64,000 nucleotides of DNA from positions 1,302,001-1,366,000 of the forward strand of contig CM034408.1 of NCBI GenBank assembly GCA_019925095.2, given 5' to 3'. Origin of the DNA: Dendrolimus kikuchii (lineage: Eukaryota > Arthropoda > Insecta > Lepidoptera > Lasiocampidae). A program made the translations under genes and the position numbers. This document shows, piece by piece, positions 9,776 to 19,371 of this stretch; positions within the stretch are counted from its first letter, which is position 1; the number at the start of each line of letters is the position of its first letter. The notes below the pieces were generated by a model, which was not told the DNA's origin, did not search any database, and was given only the letters and a program-made list of their open reading frames with translations.

Positions 9776-9893
9776 TATGGGGACTATGGCGTCTGCGCAT
9801 CGCGATTGTCCGGGAACATGGAAAATGGGCAGACGGTGACTAGCCATTCCCTGCATGGGCTTCAAAAAATGCCATAGAAGACAGGGGCAACAA
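9776..9893 (+). mobile_element. fragment of a LINE untranslated region (family U)
   Basis: GGGGACTATGGCGTCTGC through CATAGAAGACAGGGGCAAC matches 18557-18671. The upstream part of the same family unit lies just beyond the next SINE-1, at 10207-10500. Confidence 0.6.
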
Positions 9894-9900
9894 AATTACA

Positions 9901-10206
9901 TTTTTTTTTTATTGCAGGAGATCAGCAGGCAGGCAGACGGCCCACTTGATGGAAAGCAGTTACCATCGCCTATGGACATTTGCAACACCAAAGTTGCTAC
10001 AAATGCGCTGCTGCTCTCTTAAGGGAGACTGGAACCTGGTCTCTAATGGCGGAACACAACTCAAGGTTGTTATGGCGACATGCTTTAGACCAGGGGTGGT
10101 AGCCATCCAGTCGGGCAAATGCCCTAGCTGTGGGTTGTTTTATCGCCTCTTACGACAGGCCGCCCGGCCGCAGGGAATTGTATTCTTTCTCCGTTCCTGC
10201 ACGGAT
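9901..10206 (-). mobile_element. SINE-1 copy, full length
   Basis: Poly-T at 9901-9910, then ATTGCAGGAGATCAGCAGG, and the head GTTCCTGCACGGATA at its far end. It has a 9-bp deletion around the motif that reads CCACCTGGCTG in sisters. Confidence 0.92.
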
Positions 10207-10510
10207 AGCACGAATATTACACTGTATGTCTTTTAAGACCACGGGCCATAAAAATGGCCCGGACTTTTGGGGGGCTTGCGTGGGACCATGGGAAGGCCAA
10301 CACGTAGAGGCCCCTTGACAAATTTAATGTAAATGTGGCGTGACACTGACCGGCGATTATCCCTGTCTACACCATATAGTAATGCACCCAAGGACAAGCC
10401 CCGGCCAGTGTAGAACTATTGTGGGAAATGAAAAGAAAAAGGAGCCCGGGCTATTGGGGTGAACTGCTACTGGTACTAGGGGTCTGGGAATATGGGGACT
10501 ATGGCTATAA
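10207..10510 (+). mobile_element. fragment of a LINE untranslated region (family U)
   Basis: AAGACCACGGGCCATAAAAA through GGAATATGGGGACTATGGC matches 18300-18566 closely. It then switches to TATAAATATTTATTATTATT, a (TTA)-type tail. Not coding. Confidence 0.65.
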
Positions 10511-10764
10511 ATATTTATTATTATTATATCAAATTTTACGTACAACCCTACGTTATTCAATGACGCGCATCAATAGCGTGACAGTCTGTTTCCTGGACAT
10601 CAACCGTCAATACTGTGGGACAATAACGGGAAAGATGATTGTTTTTAAGCAACTACTAATACGGTTAAAGCGGGCCACGACGATTTATATTAATATAAAT
10701 AAGGAATAAATAAAAAAACTTGAAGAGACAAGTCTATAATGAAACTACGGTTTTTGTCAGTCAA

Positions 10765-10808
10765 GTTGCATTGTAGTAAAACTACGTTTTAACGGTTTTA
10801 AGCGGGGT
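10765..10808 (+). repeat. fragment of the TTTAAGCGCGG-type dispersed repeat
   Basis: AACTACGTTTTAACGG and TTTTAAGCGGGG. The same motif pair borders 17505-17860, 23035-23110 and 56620-56760. Confidence 0.45.
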
Positions 10809-10826
10809 AAAAGTAAAGCCAGAAGA

Positions 10827-11301
10827 CCCAGCTTGCCATACACAACGCGGTGCTGGTACCTACGCTCACGTATGGAAGCGAGAGTTGGGTATGGAAGAGA
10901 GAGCATGAAAGTAGAGTAAACGCGGTCGAGATGCGAGCACTGCGCAAAATCTACGGAGTGACGCTCGCGGACCGCGTTCGTAATACCGAAGTAAGAAAGA
11001 GAGTTGGTCTGAAAGAGTGTCGGGGTGAAGGTAAGGAAAGGAATGCTCCGGTGGTTCGGGCATGTGGAAAGAATGACTAAACAGATATACAATGCAAAAG
11101 TGGATGGATGCAGAAGTCGTGGAAGGCCACGACACACCTTCCATGATCAAATTGATCGTGTACTAGCAGAAGGTGATGTCAGGAGCCTTAAGAACAGACG
11201 AGCGTGCAGACAAGAGCTATGAATGTCAAAGAAGCAAGTGAGGTGTGTAAGAATAAGCCAGAATGGCGCTCTGTTGTACGTGCCTACTCCGCAAGGGAAC
11301 T
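10827..11301 (+). mobile_element. RTE-like LINE copy, tail lost
   Basis: Plus-strand copy from the segment before MLVPTLTYGSESWVW to the end of the family ORF. It is frameshifted near residue 60 and lacks the HDER codons. The TATG tail is missing: the sequence leaves the family at CAAGGGAACTGATATGG. This suggests a later deletion or recombination at its 3' edge. Confidence 0.85.
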
Positions 11302-11776
11302 GATATGGTTACATTCCGATTCTAAAATAACCCGACAAATCTGAGTGATTAACTCAAAAGATATATATCCGACGCGAAGAGTGATTAGATCTGTATATCA
11401 CTTGCGTTCAAAATGTGTCTTTATATCTTTAACTCTTTAGTTCATTCCTGTTCCACGCGATGACTATAGATCCGAATGAGAAGAAACTAGACTAGAAAGA
11501 AAAGAGAAAGAATGATTAGCCCGCGCACTGCGCATGCGTAGTAAGTGAACGAGGAAACCGAATATAATAGCAAGCCAAAATAAATCGTAACACTATAGTT
11601 TTATGGTGTAATTTTGTTTTAATGTAATTAATTTTATTATATTTTTTCACTCTATTTGTTTATATTTTTTTCATATCAGTTTATCAGTATTCAGTATATC
11701 ACTCACAGATAATAACTCATCTTGTCTGCAATTGACACTGACACTATTCACTGTAAAGATAAAGAGTTAAAGATAT
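11302..11776. other. AT-rich interval with inverted repeats
   Basis: No coding frame. TATATCTTTAACTCTTT at 11422-11438 is an exact inverted match to AAAGAGTTAAAGATATA at 11761-11777. Together with the hairpin at 11777-11825 this suggests a decayed short inverted-repeat element upstream of the LINE. Confidence 0.45.
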
Positions 11777-11825
11777 AAAAGAGTGATATATATCTTTGTA
11801 TCAAAAAGATATATATCACTCTTTT
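11777..11825. repeat. hairpin upstream of the Jockey LINE
   Basis: Perfect 21-base arms (AAAAGAGTGATATATATCTT plus one inner pair) separated by 7 bases. It lies only a few bases upstream of the G/C-rich 5' UTR of the LINE. Confidence 0.85.
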
Positions 11826-12012
11826 CTTCTTGGTGAGTGATTTTTCCCTTCGTCGCGCGCGCACGTCTCCCGTTCCGCCTCGGCAGTCCGTTATTCGTGT
11901 TCGTTGTGTTCGTTCGTTCACCCGGTCGATCTGTATTTTTTCTGTGACAGTGCAGTGAAAAGTGCGTCATCAGGTGGTTTTTCCACCAAATCGTTCGTCC
12001 CCCTCAGGGACA

Positions 12013-13857
12013 ATGGACGGCGTGGAGCCCTCCCCATCGTTGCTAGAGGGTTTGCTGTCGTTTTTACGACAGCAATTCCCTCAAGCTCTCGACCAATTTT
12101 TGAGGACTCCGGAGTCCCAATCAATGGTGCCCGTTATTTCGGAACTTAATTCCGAGAAACCTGTGTCCCGCGAGTCACACGTGCAAAGGGCCCCCGCGCA
12201 GGCCCCCCTCCCCGCACCCGCATCTGCCGCGACCATCGCACCTGCCGCGACTAGCGCACGCCCCGCAACCCCCGCCGCCGCGCTTACCGCGGTCCACCTG
12301 CACTCTGCCGTAGCGCCCGCGCCCCCCGCATCCATACCCGCCGCGTTACCAGTGCGCCCGCCGCCCGCACCCCCGCTCAACGATGCCCATCGTGTGGCAC
12401 CAAAGTCGCGCGCCTCGTTTTCTCGCGGTTCCGCATCGACAAAACCGCGTTCGAGCTCTGCGAGTTCGACGACATCGCGTTCACGTTCGCCCATCCATCG
12501 CGTAATCGATTCTCGTCGAGAAATCGATTTATCCTCTGAAGGTCCGCAAAACCTCAGGGATGCCCCTCTTCCACCGGCCGATGAAATTACTCCTATGGAT
12601 GTCGCGCCTCCCGCGAACATCCCCTTAGACCGCGAAGACGATGACGGTTTTATAACCGTTAATCGTACTAAAAAACGTAAGACCCAGAGGGAGGTCCCCC
12701 CCAACCCCGCCCCAACAGCGGGCACAACACCGACAGCGGCACCTTCCAGCCGCCCTGGGCCACCTTCACAACGCCCGCCGCCACCCCTGACCATCCGCGA
12801 GAAAGCCCATTGGCTTCAACTCGCTAAAGAACTGCCAGGTAAGGCAATCTCCATAAAGGAAGCCCGTGATACTCAACACGGCATCAAAGTTATGGTCACG
12901 TCTTCAAGTGACCACCGCGCCCTAACTACTTTATTATGTGACCGTAAAATCGGTTACTACACTTACGCCCTGCCAGAAGAAAAACGCCTTCGGGCTGTAA
13001 TCCGCGGACTTCCTCAGGAAATTGAAAGTTCCTATATTCTAGAGGACCTTAAGTCCCAAGCCCTACCAGTGCACGAAGTGCACCGTATGCACAGAGGCGA
13101 CGCCACAAAGTCCCCTCTAAACCTAGTATTGGTTGTCCTCGACCTCTCCCCAGAGGGGAAAAAGATCTTCGATCTTGAGAAGGTCTGTGGCCTCTCTGGC
13201 CTTCGTGTGGAACGTCCACACGAAAAACATACACTGCGGCAGTGTCATCGCTGCCAACTTTATGGGCACTCTGCCCTACATTGTCAATCCCGTCCCAGGT
13301 GCGTCAAGTGCCTGGGCGACCACGGGACCTCGGAGTGCACTCGCACCCGGGACTCCCCGGAGCCACCGAGCTGCATCCTCTGCGGCCAAGCGGGTCACCC
13401 CGCTAACTACAGAGGCTGCCCTGCCGCCCCCCGACCCAAACGTAAGGTCGGAAAGGGCAATGCCCAAAAAGGCACTAGAAAAGTGCCGAACAAACCCGCA
13501 TTCGTGGCGGCCCCCCCCCCAGTGGTAAACCACTGGACGGGTCTTCCCACGACGGAAGCGTTCCCTCCGCTAAGGACGCGTGCCCCAGTTATGGCCGGCC
13601 TACCCTCGGCCACCCCCGCCCCCGCCCTCGCCCCCATTTCTAAGGGACCTTCAGGGCCATCGGCCCACCACTCTATAGCGGAGGACTTAGCTTTGGCGAC
13701 TAAATTCGCCAAGAACTTGCCCTTCGACCTGCAAGAGGTCCAACTCTTGGCTCGGAAACTGAGGCAAGTTTCAGAGTCAACACAACCCTCCCTCCGGGAT
13801 CAACTCGTGATCGAAATGGATCACGCGTACCTCCTCCAAATACTTAGATCGTTGTAA
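12013..13857 (+). CDS. LINE ORF1, gag-like RNA-binding protein with three CCHC knuckles
   Basis: 614 codons. I take ATG at 12013 as start because the frame upstream has only GTG-type starts. It should coat the element's RNA and help bring it to the target. The first 250 residues are low-complexity, rich in Ala, Pro and Ser. Residues about 260-345 (TIREKAHWLQLAKELPG, then IRGLPQEI) resemble the domain found just before the zinc knuckles in insect Jockey-type gags. Three CCHC knuckles follow from about residue 411: CHRCQLYGHSALHC, CVKCLGDHGTSEC and CILCGQAGHPANYRGC, the last with a longer final spacing. A basic stretch (PRPKRKVGKG) comes next. The overall order matches Jockey ORF1. No frame damage is visible. 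Confidence 0.9.
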   Translation: MDGVEPSPSLLEGLLSFLRQQFPQALDQFLRTPESQSMVPVISELNSEKPVSRESHVQRAPAQAPLPAPASAATIAPAATSARPATPAAALTAVHLHSAVAPAPPASIPAALPVRPPPAPPLNDAHRVAPKSRASFSRGSASTKPRSSSASSTTSRSRSPIHRVIDSRREIDLSSEGPQNLRDAPLPPADEITPMDVAPPANIPLDREDDDGFITVNRTKKRKTQREVPPNPAPTAGTTPTAAPSSRPGPPSQRPPPPLTIREKAHWLQLAKELPGKAISIKEARDTQHGIKVMVTSSSDHRALTTLLCDRKIGYYTYALPEEKRLRAVIRGLPQEIESSYILEDLKSQALPVHEVHRMHRGDATKSPLNLVLVVLDLSPEGKKIFDLEKVCGLSGLRVERPHEKHTLRQCHRCQLYGHSALHCQSRPRCVKCLGDHGTSECTRTRDSPEPPSCILCGQAGHPANYRGCPAAPRPKRKVGKGNAQKGTRKVPNKPAFVAAPPPVVNHWTGLPTTEAFPPLRTRAPVMAGLPSATPAPALAPISKGPSGPSAHHSIAEDLALATKFAKNLPFDLQEVQLLARKLRQVSESTQPSLRDQLVIEMDHAYLLQILRSL

Positions 13858-13894
13858 CTAAACAACCTAGTCAAATTATTGTTACCGGTAACAA

Positions 13895-16030
13895 ATGGCG
13901 CATGTAGGTAGAAATAAACCACGCTCATTGACTCTGGCGACTTATAACGCCAATGGCCTTCGAAACCAGCGCGACTTGGTCCATGACTTCCTGGTTACCA
14001 ATCAAGTAGATATACTACTAGTACAGGAGACCTTCCTGAAACCGAGTAATAGAGATCCAAAGATCTCTAACTATCGGATCACTAGACATGACAGGGTAGG
14101 CCGTGGTGGCGGCACCCTGATCTATTTCAGAAGATCCCTACACTGCATGCCTGTAGTCACCCCCCCACTAGACGGTATGGAGGTATCCGCCTGCAGACTA
14201 GCAATGACTGGCCACCAACCTCTAGTCATAGTTTCAGCATACCTCGCATGCCAAAAAACCCTTATTAAGAAAGACCTAGAAACCCTATTCAACTTAGGCC
14301 CGGCTGTTATTATAGCCGGAGATCTGAATTGCAAACACGAGCAGTGGAATTGCAATACCACTAACCCCAATGGCAGAGCCCTAATAAATATATCAGACAA
14401 TCTTTTGTTTGATATACTAACTCCCATGACCCCCACAAGATACCCCCCCAACCGCGACTGGGGGACCCCAAACACTCTCGACCTAGCATTACTGAGGGGC
14501 GTAACCCTTCAGTTCCATTCGATCGAAACGATGGACGATATCGACTCGGACCATCGTCCGGTTATCCTCAGATTAGGACCACAGACAGACCAGACATCTG
14601 AAACTAGGACCTCTGTGGATTGGTTGAGACTTGAGACCCTCCTCAAGGCAACCAGCTCACAAGACCTGGACCGCATCCCGGACCACATCGTGTCCCGCCA
14701 TGACACGGAGACGGCAATCGAGGCCCTCACCAGCCACCTTCAATCCGCAGTGCGGAACTCGTCCAGGCAGGTGCCAGTGGAGGATGACCGCCACTTATGC
14801 CTGCCGGACGAGGTGAGGGTACTGCTGAGGGAAAAGAGAGCCGCCTCCAGAGCTCACGACAGATATCCCACCGAGGATAACAGAGTCCGACTCCGCGAAC
14901 TAGAGCGCGAGGTCAAACTACGTATCCGGGAAGTCAGGGAACAACGTTGGGACAGAACGTTGAGGGATATCGAGCCAACTCACCAGGCATACTGGAAGCT
15001 GGCTAGAGCTCTCAAATCAGACACCCTTACTGTCATACCCGCGCTAGAAAGAGCCGACAACACCGAGGCGTTCGATGACGAGGAGAAGGCCGAGTGCCTT
15101 GCTCAGAGTCTAGAGCTTCAATGCTCCCCCACTACGCAAAACGTCGACCAGTCACACCTGACGGAGGTAGACTCCGAGGTCGAACGTAGATCCTCCTTAC
15201 CAGCGGAAACCACACTCGACACGGTCACGGTCGAAGAAGTGCAAGATCTGATCAAGTCTCTCAAACCGCGAAAGGCCCCAGGGACCGATGGCATCAACAA
15301 TCGCGTTTTAAAACTCCTACCCGCCCATCTAATTATAATTCTAGTGAGCATCTTCAATGCCGCCATAACAAACTGCTCCTTTCCCGCGATCTGGAAGGAA
15401 GCAGATGTCATCGGTATTCACAAGCCGGGAAAACCGGCTAATAAACCGTCTAGCTACCGTCCAATCAGCCTACTGAGCGCACTCAGCAAGCTTTACGAGA
15501 GGGTCATCCTCTCTCGACTTAGAGATTTTGCCTTCAGCAAACATCTAATACCCGATGAGCAATTTGGCTTCCGTGCCAGACACTCATGCGTCCAACAGGT
15601 GCACCGCATCACGGAGCACATATTATCTCACTTTGCCCATCGCCCCCGCCCTATAGGAACAGCCGCACTGTTTCTAGACGTAGCAAAAGCCTTCGACAAG
15701 GTCTGGCACAACGGCTTGATTTACAAGCTGTACCAGTTCGGTATGCCAGACAGACTCGTGCTCATCTTGCGAGACTTCCTCCTAGGTCGTAGCTTCCGTT
15801 TTCGAGTGGAGGGAACGCGCTCGTCCCCTCACCCACTCACAGCCGGTGTACCACAGGGCTCGGCCCTGTCGCCACTACTCTTCACGCTGTACACCAGCGA
15901 CATCCCAAAAACTCCAGATGTGGAGTTGGCCCTCTTTGCGGATGACACCGCACTCTATACATCAGATCAAAACCGACAAATGGCTTGCATCCGGCTGCAG
16001 ACAGCTGTCACAGAACTAGGCGAATGGTAA
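13895..16030 (+). CDS. LINE ORF2, endonuclease and reverse transcriptase, C-terminally truncated
   Basis: 711 codons from ATG 13895, 37 bp after ORF1. The N-terminal APE-type endonuclease, which nicks target DNA, shows YNANGLRNQ (residue ~17), QETFL, GDLNCKHEQW (~143) and SDHRPV (catalytic H ~220). The reverse transcriptase follows: APGTDGINNRVLKLLP, SYRPISLLSALSKLYERV, FLDVAKAFDKVWH (D ~594), GVPQGSALSPLLF and the catalytic FADDTALY (D ~683). The protein stops 28 residues later, losing the thumb and anything beyond. Jockey ORF2 proteins are normally about 200 residues longer. The stop sits in an A-run, so either transcript polyadenylation was premature or the 3' part was lost. As it stands the enzyme is unlikely to be active. 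Confidence 0.92.
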   Translation: MAHVGRNKPRSLTLATYNANGLRNQRDLVHDFLVTNQVDILLVQETFLKPSNRDPKISNYRITRHDRVGRGGGTLIYFRRSLHCMPVVTPPLDGMEVSACRLAMTGHQPLVIVSAYLACQKTLIKKDLETLFNLGPAVIIAGDLNCKHEQWNCNTTNPNGRALINISDNLLFDILTPMTPTRYPPNRDWGTPNTLDLALLRGVTLQFHSIETMDDIDSDHRPVILRLGPQTDQTSETRTSVDWLRLETLLKATSSQDLDRIPDHIVSRHDTETAIEALTSHLQSAVRNSSRQVPVEDDRHLCLPDEVRVLLREKRAASRAHDRYPTEDNRVRLRELEREVKLRIREVREQRWDRTLRDIEPTHQAYWKLARALKSDTLTVIPALERADNTEAFDDEEKAECLAQSLELQCSPTTQNVDQSHLTEVDSEVERRSSLPAETTLDTVTVEEVQDLIKSLKPRKAPGTDGINNRVLKLLPAHLIIILVSIFNAAITNCSFPAIWKEADVIGIHKPGKPANKPSSYRPISLLSALSKLYERVILSRLRDFAFSKHLIPDEQFGFRARHSCVQQVHRITEHILSHFAHRPRPIGTAALFLDVAKAFDKVWHNGLIYKLYQFGMPDRLVLILRDFLLGRSFRFRVEGTRSSPHPLTAGVPQGSALSPLLFTLYTSDIPKTPDVELALFADDTALYTSDQNRQMACIRLQTAVTELGEW

Positions 16031-16040
16031 AAAAAAAAAC

Positions 16041-16517
16041 AAAACGGTGTTCATTGCTTACTGTGCAGTGTGAATAGTCACATCAGAGGCTGAACAATAA
16101 TAAAGGGGAAACCCTGCCCAAATAGTTAATATTTGATTATATTTGGTATATTTGCTACTTTCTTACCCAAATCTCTGGAAGGCTGTTACACTATCTAATA
16201 CTGTGACACTTCTAACGGGAAAACTAAATACAACTAAATGATTAAGTTTAAATATAAACATTACATTCCTTTCGAAGCTTATTAATAACTTTACTAACAA
16301 CTGATAACTTAAATATTTGTTTAGAAGAATTAAAAATGTCTATGTTACTATAATATGTGATGTAAATCAAATGTATAAATATTTAACAGAATTTAGTTAC
16401 GGCAGATCTATATTCTACGAATCTCAACAATAATATTACGAAGGCTTCACAGAAATTTGATTTCTATTTCATATACATACATATCTATATATAAAATCAA
16501 TTCTTGTGAAAATAAAA
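16041..16517. other. AT-rich sequence, nothing recognised
   Basis: Follows the A-run of the LINE. No frame or repeat recognised, apart from a TCTATATATAAAATCAATTC string at 16490-16509 that resembles a Helitron-3 5' end. Confidence 0.4.
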
Positions 16518-16763
16518 TCTATACTACTGTATAAAGCTGAAGAGTTTGTTTGTTTGTTTTCTTGAACGCGCTAATCTCAGGAACTACTTACTGGTCTGAT
16601 TTGAAAAATTATTTTAGTGTTAGATAGCCCATTTATCGAGGAAGGCTATAGGCTATATATCATGACGCTAAGAGCAATAGGAGCGGAGCACCAATGAAGA
16701 ATGTTTCAAAATCGGGGGTTTTGAAAACCAATTCCACGCGGACGACGTCGCGGGCACAGCTAG
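16518..16763 (+). mobile_element. Helitron-1, unit 1 of a tandem array
   Basis: Starts TCTATACTACTGTATAAAGC and ends at CTAG (16760-16763) preceded by the hairpin-like CGCGGACGACGTCGCGGGC. TC start, hairpin, CTAG end and absence of a TSD fit a non-autonomous Helitron of the kind described in Lepidoptera. Confidence 0.8.
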
Positions 16764-16997
16764 TACTAATATATAAAGCTGAAGAGTTTGTTTGTTTGCT
16801 TGAACGCGCTAATCTCAGGAACTACTGGTCTGATTTGTAAAATTATTTTAGTGTTAGATAGCCCATTTATCGAGGAAGGCTATAGGCTATATATCATGAC
16901 GCTAAGAGCAATAGGAGCGGAGCACCAATGAAGAATGTTTCAAAATCGGGGGTTTTGAAAACAAATTCCACGCGGACGACGTCGCGGGCACAGCTAG
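16764..16997 (+). mobile_element. Helitron-1, unit 2 of a tandem array
   Basis: Joined directly to the CTAG of unit 1 and nearly identical to it. It begins TACTAATATATAAAGC instead of TC, and ends in its own CTAG (16994-16997). Confidence 0.8.
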
Positions 16998-17310
16998 TAC
17001 TAATATATAAAGCTGAAGAGTTTGTTTGTTTGCTTGAACGCGCTAATCTCAGGAACTACTGGACTGATTTGAAAAATTATTTCAGTGTTAGATAGCCCAT
17101 TTATTGAGGAAGGCTATAGGTTATATATCATCACGCTAAGAGCAATAGGAGCGGAGCACCAATGAAGAATGTTTCAAAATCAGGGGTTTTTTCCTTTTGA
17201 GAGCTTCCGCTGCGTAAACAGTTAAAGTTTCGCAAAAATCATGTGTGACAGAAGCTAGCGTTAGCCCAAAGTAACTGTTCCACGCAGACGAAGTCGCGGG
17301 CAGAACCTAG
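16998..17310 (+). mobile_element. Helitron-1, unit 3 of a tandem array
   Basis: Head-to-tail with unit 2 and ending in CTAG at 17307-17310. It is about 75 bp longer: the segment from GAGAGCTTCCGCTGCG to TTAGCCCAAAGTAACTG is absent from units 1 and 2. This third unit is therefore not a simple copy of them but a longer subfamily. Confidence 0.78.
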
Positions 17311-17504
17311 TAACTTACAAGACGATTTCTGCATCAAAATGGTTTTTTACGAAACATTCTTGATATTATTATGGTTGAGATTCTTAGAATACAGATTTGT
17401 TGCAAACGTGAATACTGATAATGTATATATTTATTCAAAAATGTGGTAATATACGAGCGAGACAGCAGACTCCATTTACGTAACAGATATAGATAGTAAA
17501 ACTA

Positions 17505-17860
17505 CGTTTTAACCCTTAAGACAATTATCGATATACCAAAAAGCCGCAAGACTAACACTATCACTATCTCGTAATATACCAAGAAAATATACCCATTTCA
17601 TACAAATCATATAACTCCTATATAAACAGAGTGAGACAACAACACAATTAACGATCACGTGCACAAACGCGATCTGCACTCTCATCGCGGACACATATGT
17701 GCTAATAGTGAGCTGAAGGGTTTAAGCCAATGACATTATTCAAATGTCATTGGGTTTAAGCGCGGTAATTTATTTGATTTTGGTTATTCCGACGATTCGG
17801 CCACTTTCCAGTGGCCGTGATCACGGAAGACAAAGATGTCAAGTGTCAACGAGTATTGTT
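17505..17860 (+). repeat. TTTAAGCGCGG-type repeat with nested short insertions
   Basis: ACTACGTTTTAA (17505) and TTTAAGCGCGGTAATTTATT (17755) are adjacent in other copies but are here separated by about 235 bp. That insert starts CCCTTAAGACAATTATCG and ends GCTGAAGGG, with TTTAA on both sides. Immediately after it is a tiny hairpin (CCAATGACATT, 5 bases, AATGTCATTGG) with GTTTAAG on both sides. The downstream part (CGGCCACTTTCCAGTGGCCG) is itself a palindromic motif shared with 56660-56690. Confidence 0.55.
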
Positions 17861-18051
17861 AAAGTTTTATTTAGCTTACCGCCAACTTGTTCATTCTAAT
17901 TATTTAGTTTTAATTTTGTTTATGGTTTATTCTATGGGAGCCTAATCTAATTTACAACATACATACAAACATATTGTGGTTTGAAGAGAAGAAGCAGCGC
18001 AGGCAGGAAAACTAAAATTCGCGTCTACAAAACTGTCTTTAGACCAATTTT

Positions 18052-18288
18052 GACGGCCTCTGTGGTTGAGCGGGCTAAGTCTTAGCCGGCCGAACTTGCT
18101 GGAACGCAGAGGCTCCGGGTTCGATTCCTGGCATGGTAAATTTCGGAAACGATCTTTCTGTTATTTACTATGGTCTGGGTGTCTGGGATCGGCCCTAGAG
18201 TGATCCGTTGTATATTACCTTATAACACAAGCGTAACATGCTTAGCTTGGGGATATACAATGTGTGTGTTTGTCTGCCGATTATAATG
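18052..18288 (+). mobile_element. SINE-2, tRNA-headed
   Basis: Starts GACGGCCTCTGTGGTTGAGC, with an A-box-like TGGTTGAGCGG and a B box GGGTTCGATTCC. This tRNA-like head is followed by a body (GGTCTGGGTGTCTGGGATC) and a short TTA-type end (TCTGCCGATTATAA). It would be transcribed by RNA polymerase III. Other copies lie at 6788, 22529, 22791 and 59455. Confidence 0.9.
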
Positions 18289-18925
18289 TATGTTTTGGAA
18301 GACCACGGGCCATGAAAATGGCCCGGACTTTTGGAGGACTTGCGTGGGGCCATGGGAAGGCCAACACGTAGAGGCCCTTTGACAAATTTAATGTAAATAT
18401 GGCGTGACACTAACTGGCGATTATCCCTGTCTACACCATATAGTAATGCACCCAAGGACAAGCCCCGGCCAGTGTAGGACTATTGTGGGAAATGAAGACA
18501 AAAAGTACCGGGCTATTGGGGTGAACTGCTAGTGGTACTAGAGGTCTGGGAATATGGGGACTATGGCGTTTGCCCGTCGCAATGTTCAGGGGACATGGAA
18601 AAATGGGCAGACGGTGACTCGCCACTCCCTGCATGGGCCCCAAGAAATGCCATAGAAGACAGGGGCAACATGGGTGTGAGTGGCTAAGGGGTGTAGAGAG
18701 GTGGGCTAGAGGTTCACCGAAGGTACTTCTGACGTGATGCCATTTATCACTTCCACCCCTGGAGCTTGAGTCTTAGCTCTAGCGATCTCCACTACGTGCC
18801 GGCTGGCTAAGGCAAGCACGGAGGCGGGGGCCTTGCCTTGGCCCCCGGAGTCAGGTACGAGGTGTCGCCACTCACCTACGGCTTCGCCACAAAGCCCCCC
18901 TGCCCCTGTATTATTATTATTATTT
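18289..18925 (+). mobile_element. LINE untranslated region, family U, with (TTA)n tail
   Basis: The longest copy of this family in the window. It runs from AAGACCACGGGCCATG through CCCCTGTATTATTATTATTA. The simple-repeat end and the lack of any frame suggest the 3' UTR of a LINE. It starts right where SINE-2 ends. Confidence 0.65.
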
Positions 18926-19350
18926 TGATGTACAGCTGTGAGGCCTGGACACTGACACTGAAGGAGGAGAACCAATTGTTGGTCACAGAGAGGAAAGTTC
19001 TCAGAAAAATCTTGGGCCCAACAATAAAAGGAGACGGCAGCTGCAGGGTCTGAACCAACTTCGAAATAGAAAACCTCATGGCCGAACCCCAACATAATTG
19101 GAGAGACAAAAACTCACCGTCCCCGCTGGCTCAGTCATGTAGTATGGATGGAGGAGGATCGGGAGTGAAGAAAGCATACTAGTCGGTCGGCGACCGTTTG
19201 GTCGTCCCAAGTATAGCTGGAAGGATAGAGTGGAAGCTTACCTTACCGCACTACAAGCCCACAACTGGTAAGACGCTGCGCAGGACAGAGGATAGTGGCA
19301 TGCTCTCGTTTAGGAGGCCAAGACTCACTTTGGGTAGCTGAGCCAACGGA
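18926..19350 (+). pseudogene. C-terminal fragment of a LINE polymerase (family G)
   Basis: Plus-strand remains of a LINE ORF end: YSCEAWTLTLKEENQLL, VLRKILGP, and, after a stop, a region equivalent to EPNIIGE and HRLRWLGHV in the copy at 47295-47655. It has several stops and shifts. It ends GGAGTTAGTTAGTA, which looks like a short (TTAG) tail. Confidence 0.8.
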
Positions 19351-19371
19351 GTTAGTTAGTATGGAGCAGGA

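Larger units (their letters stand above)
11831..16040 (+). mobile_element. Jockey-clade LINE, coding-intact but 3'-truncated
   Basis: The element consists of a G/C-rich 5' UTR (about 11831-12012), ORF1, a 37-bp spacer and ORF2. It is far richer in G and C than its surroundings. Both frames are free of stops and shifts, so this is a young copy. ORF2 ends at a TAA within an A-run (16028-16038), well before where the thumb and carboxy-terminal region of a typical Jockey polymerase would end. No convincing target-site duplication was found, and the exact 5' boundary is an estimate. Clade is inferred from ORF1 domain order and from RT motifs. Confidence 0.85.

Noticed and set aside
9518..9865. 115-codon and similar frames over many SINE-1 copies
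   Set aside because: They differ in frame and start between copies and follow the repeat, so they are not genes. Only the last few codons echo the LINE ORF the SINE derives from.
12081..12794. 237-codon open frame on the minus strand
   Set aside because: It is the antisense of the alanine/proline-rich part of LINE ORF1; G/C-rich codons leave the opposite strand open by chance.
16028..16070. Reading on past the ORF2 stop as the missing LINE thumb
   Set aside because: The next codons give no recognisable polymerase sequence and a further stop soon follows.
18052..18140. tRNA gene at the SINE-2 head
   Set aside because: A and B boxes are present but no acceptor or anticodon stem closes, and the same unit is dispersed with a common non-tRNA body.
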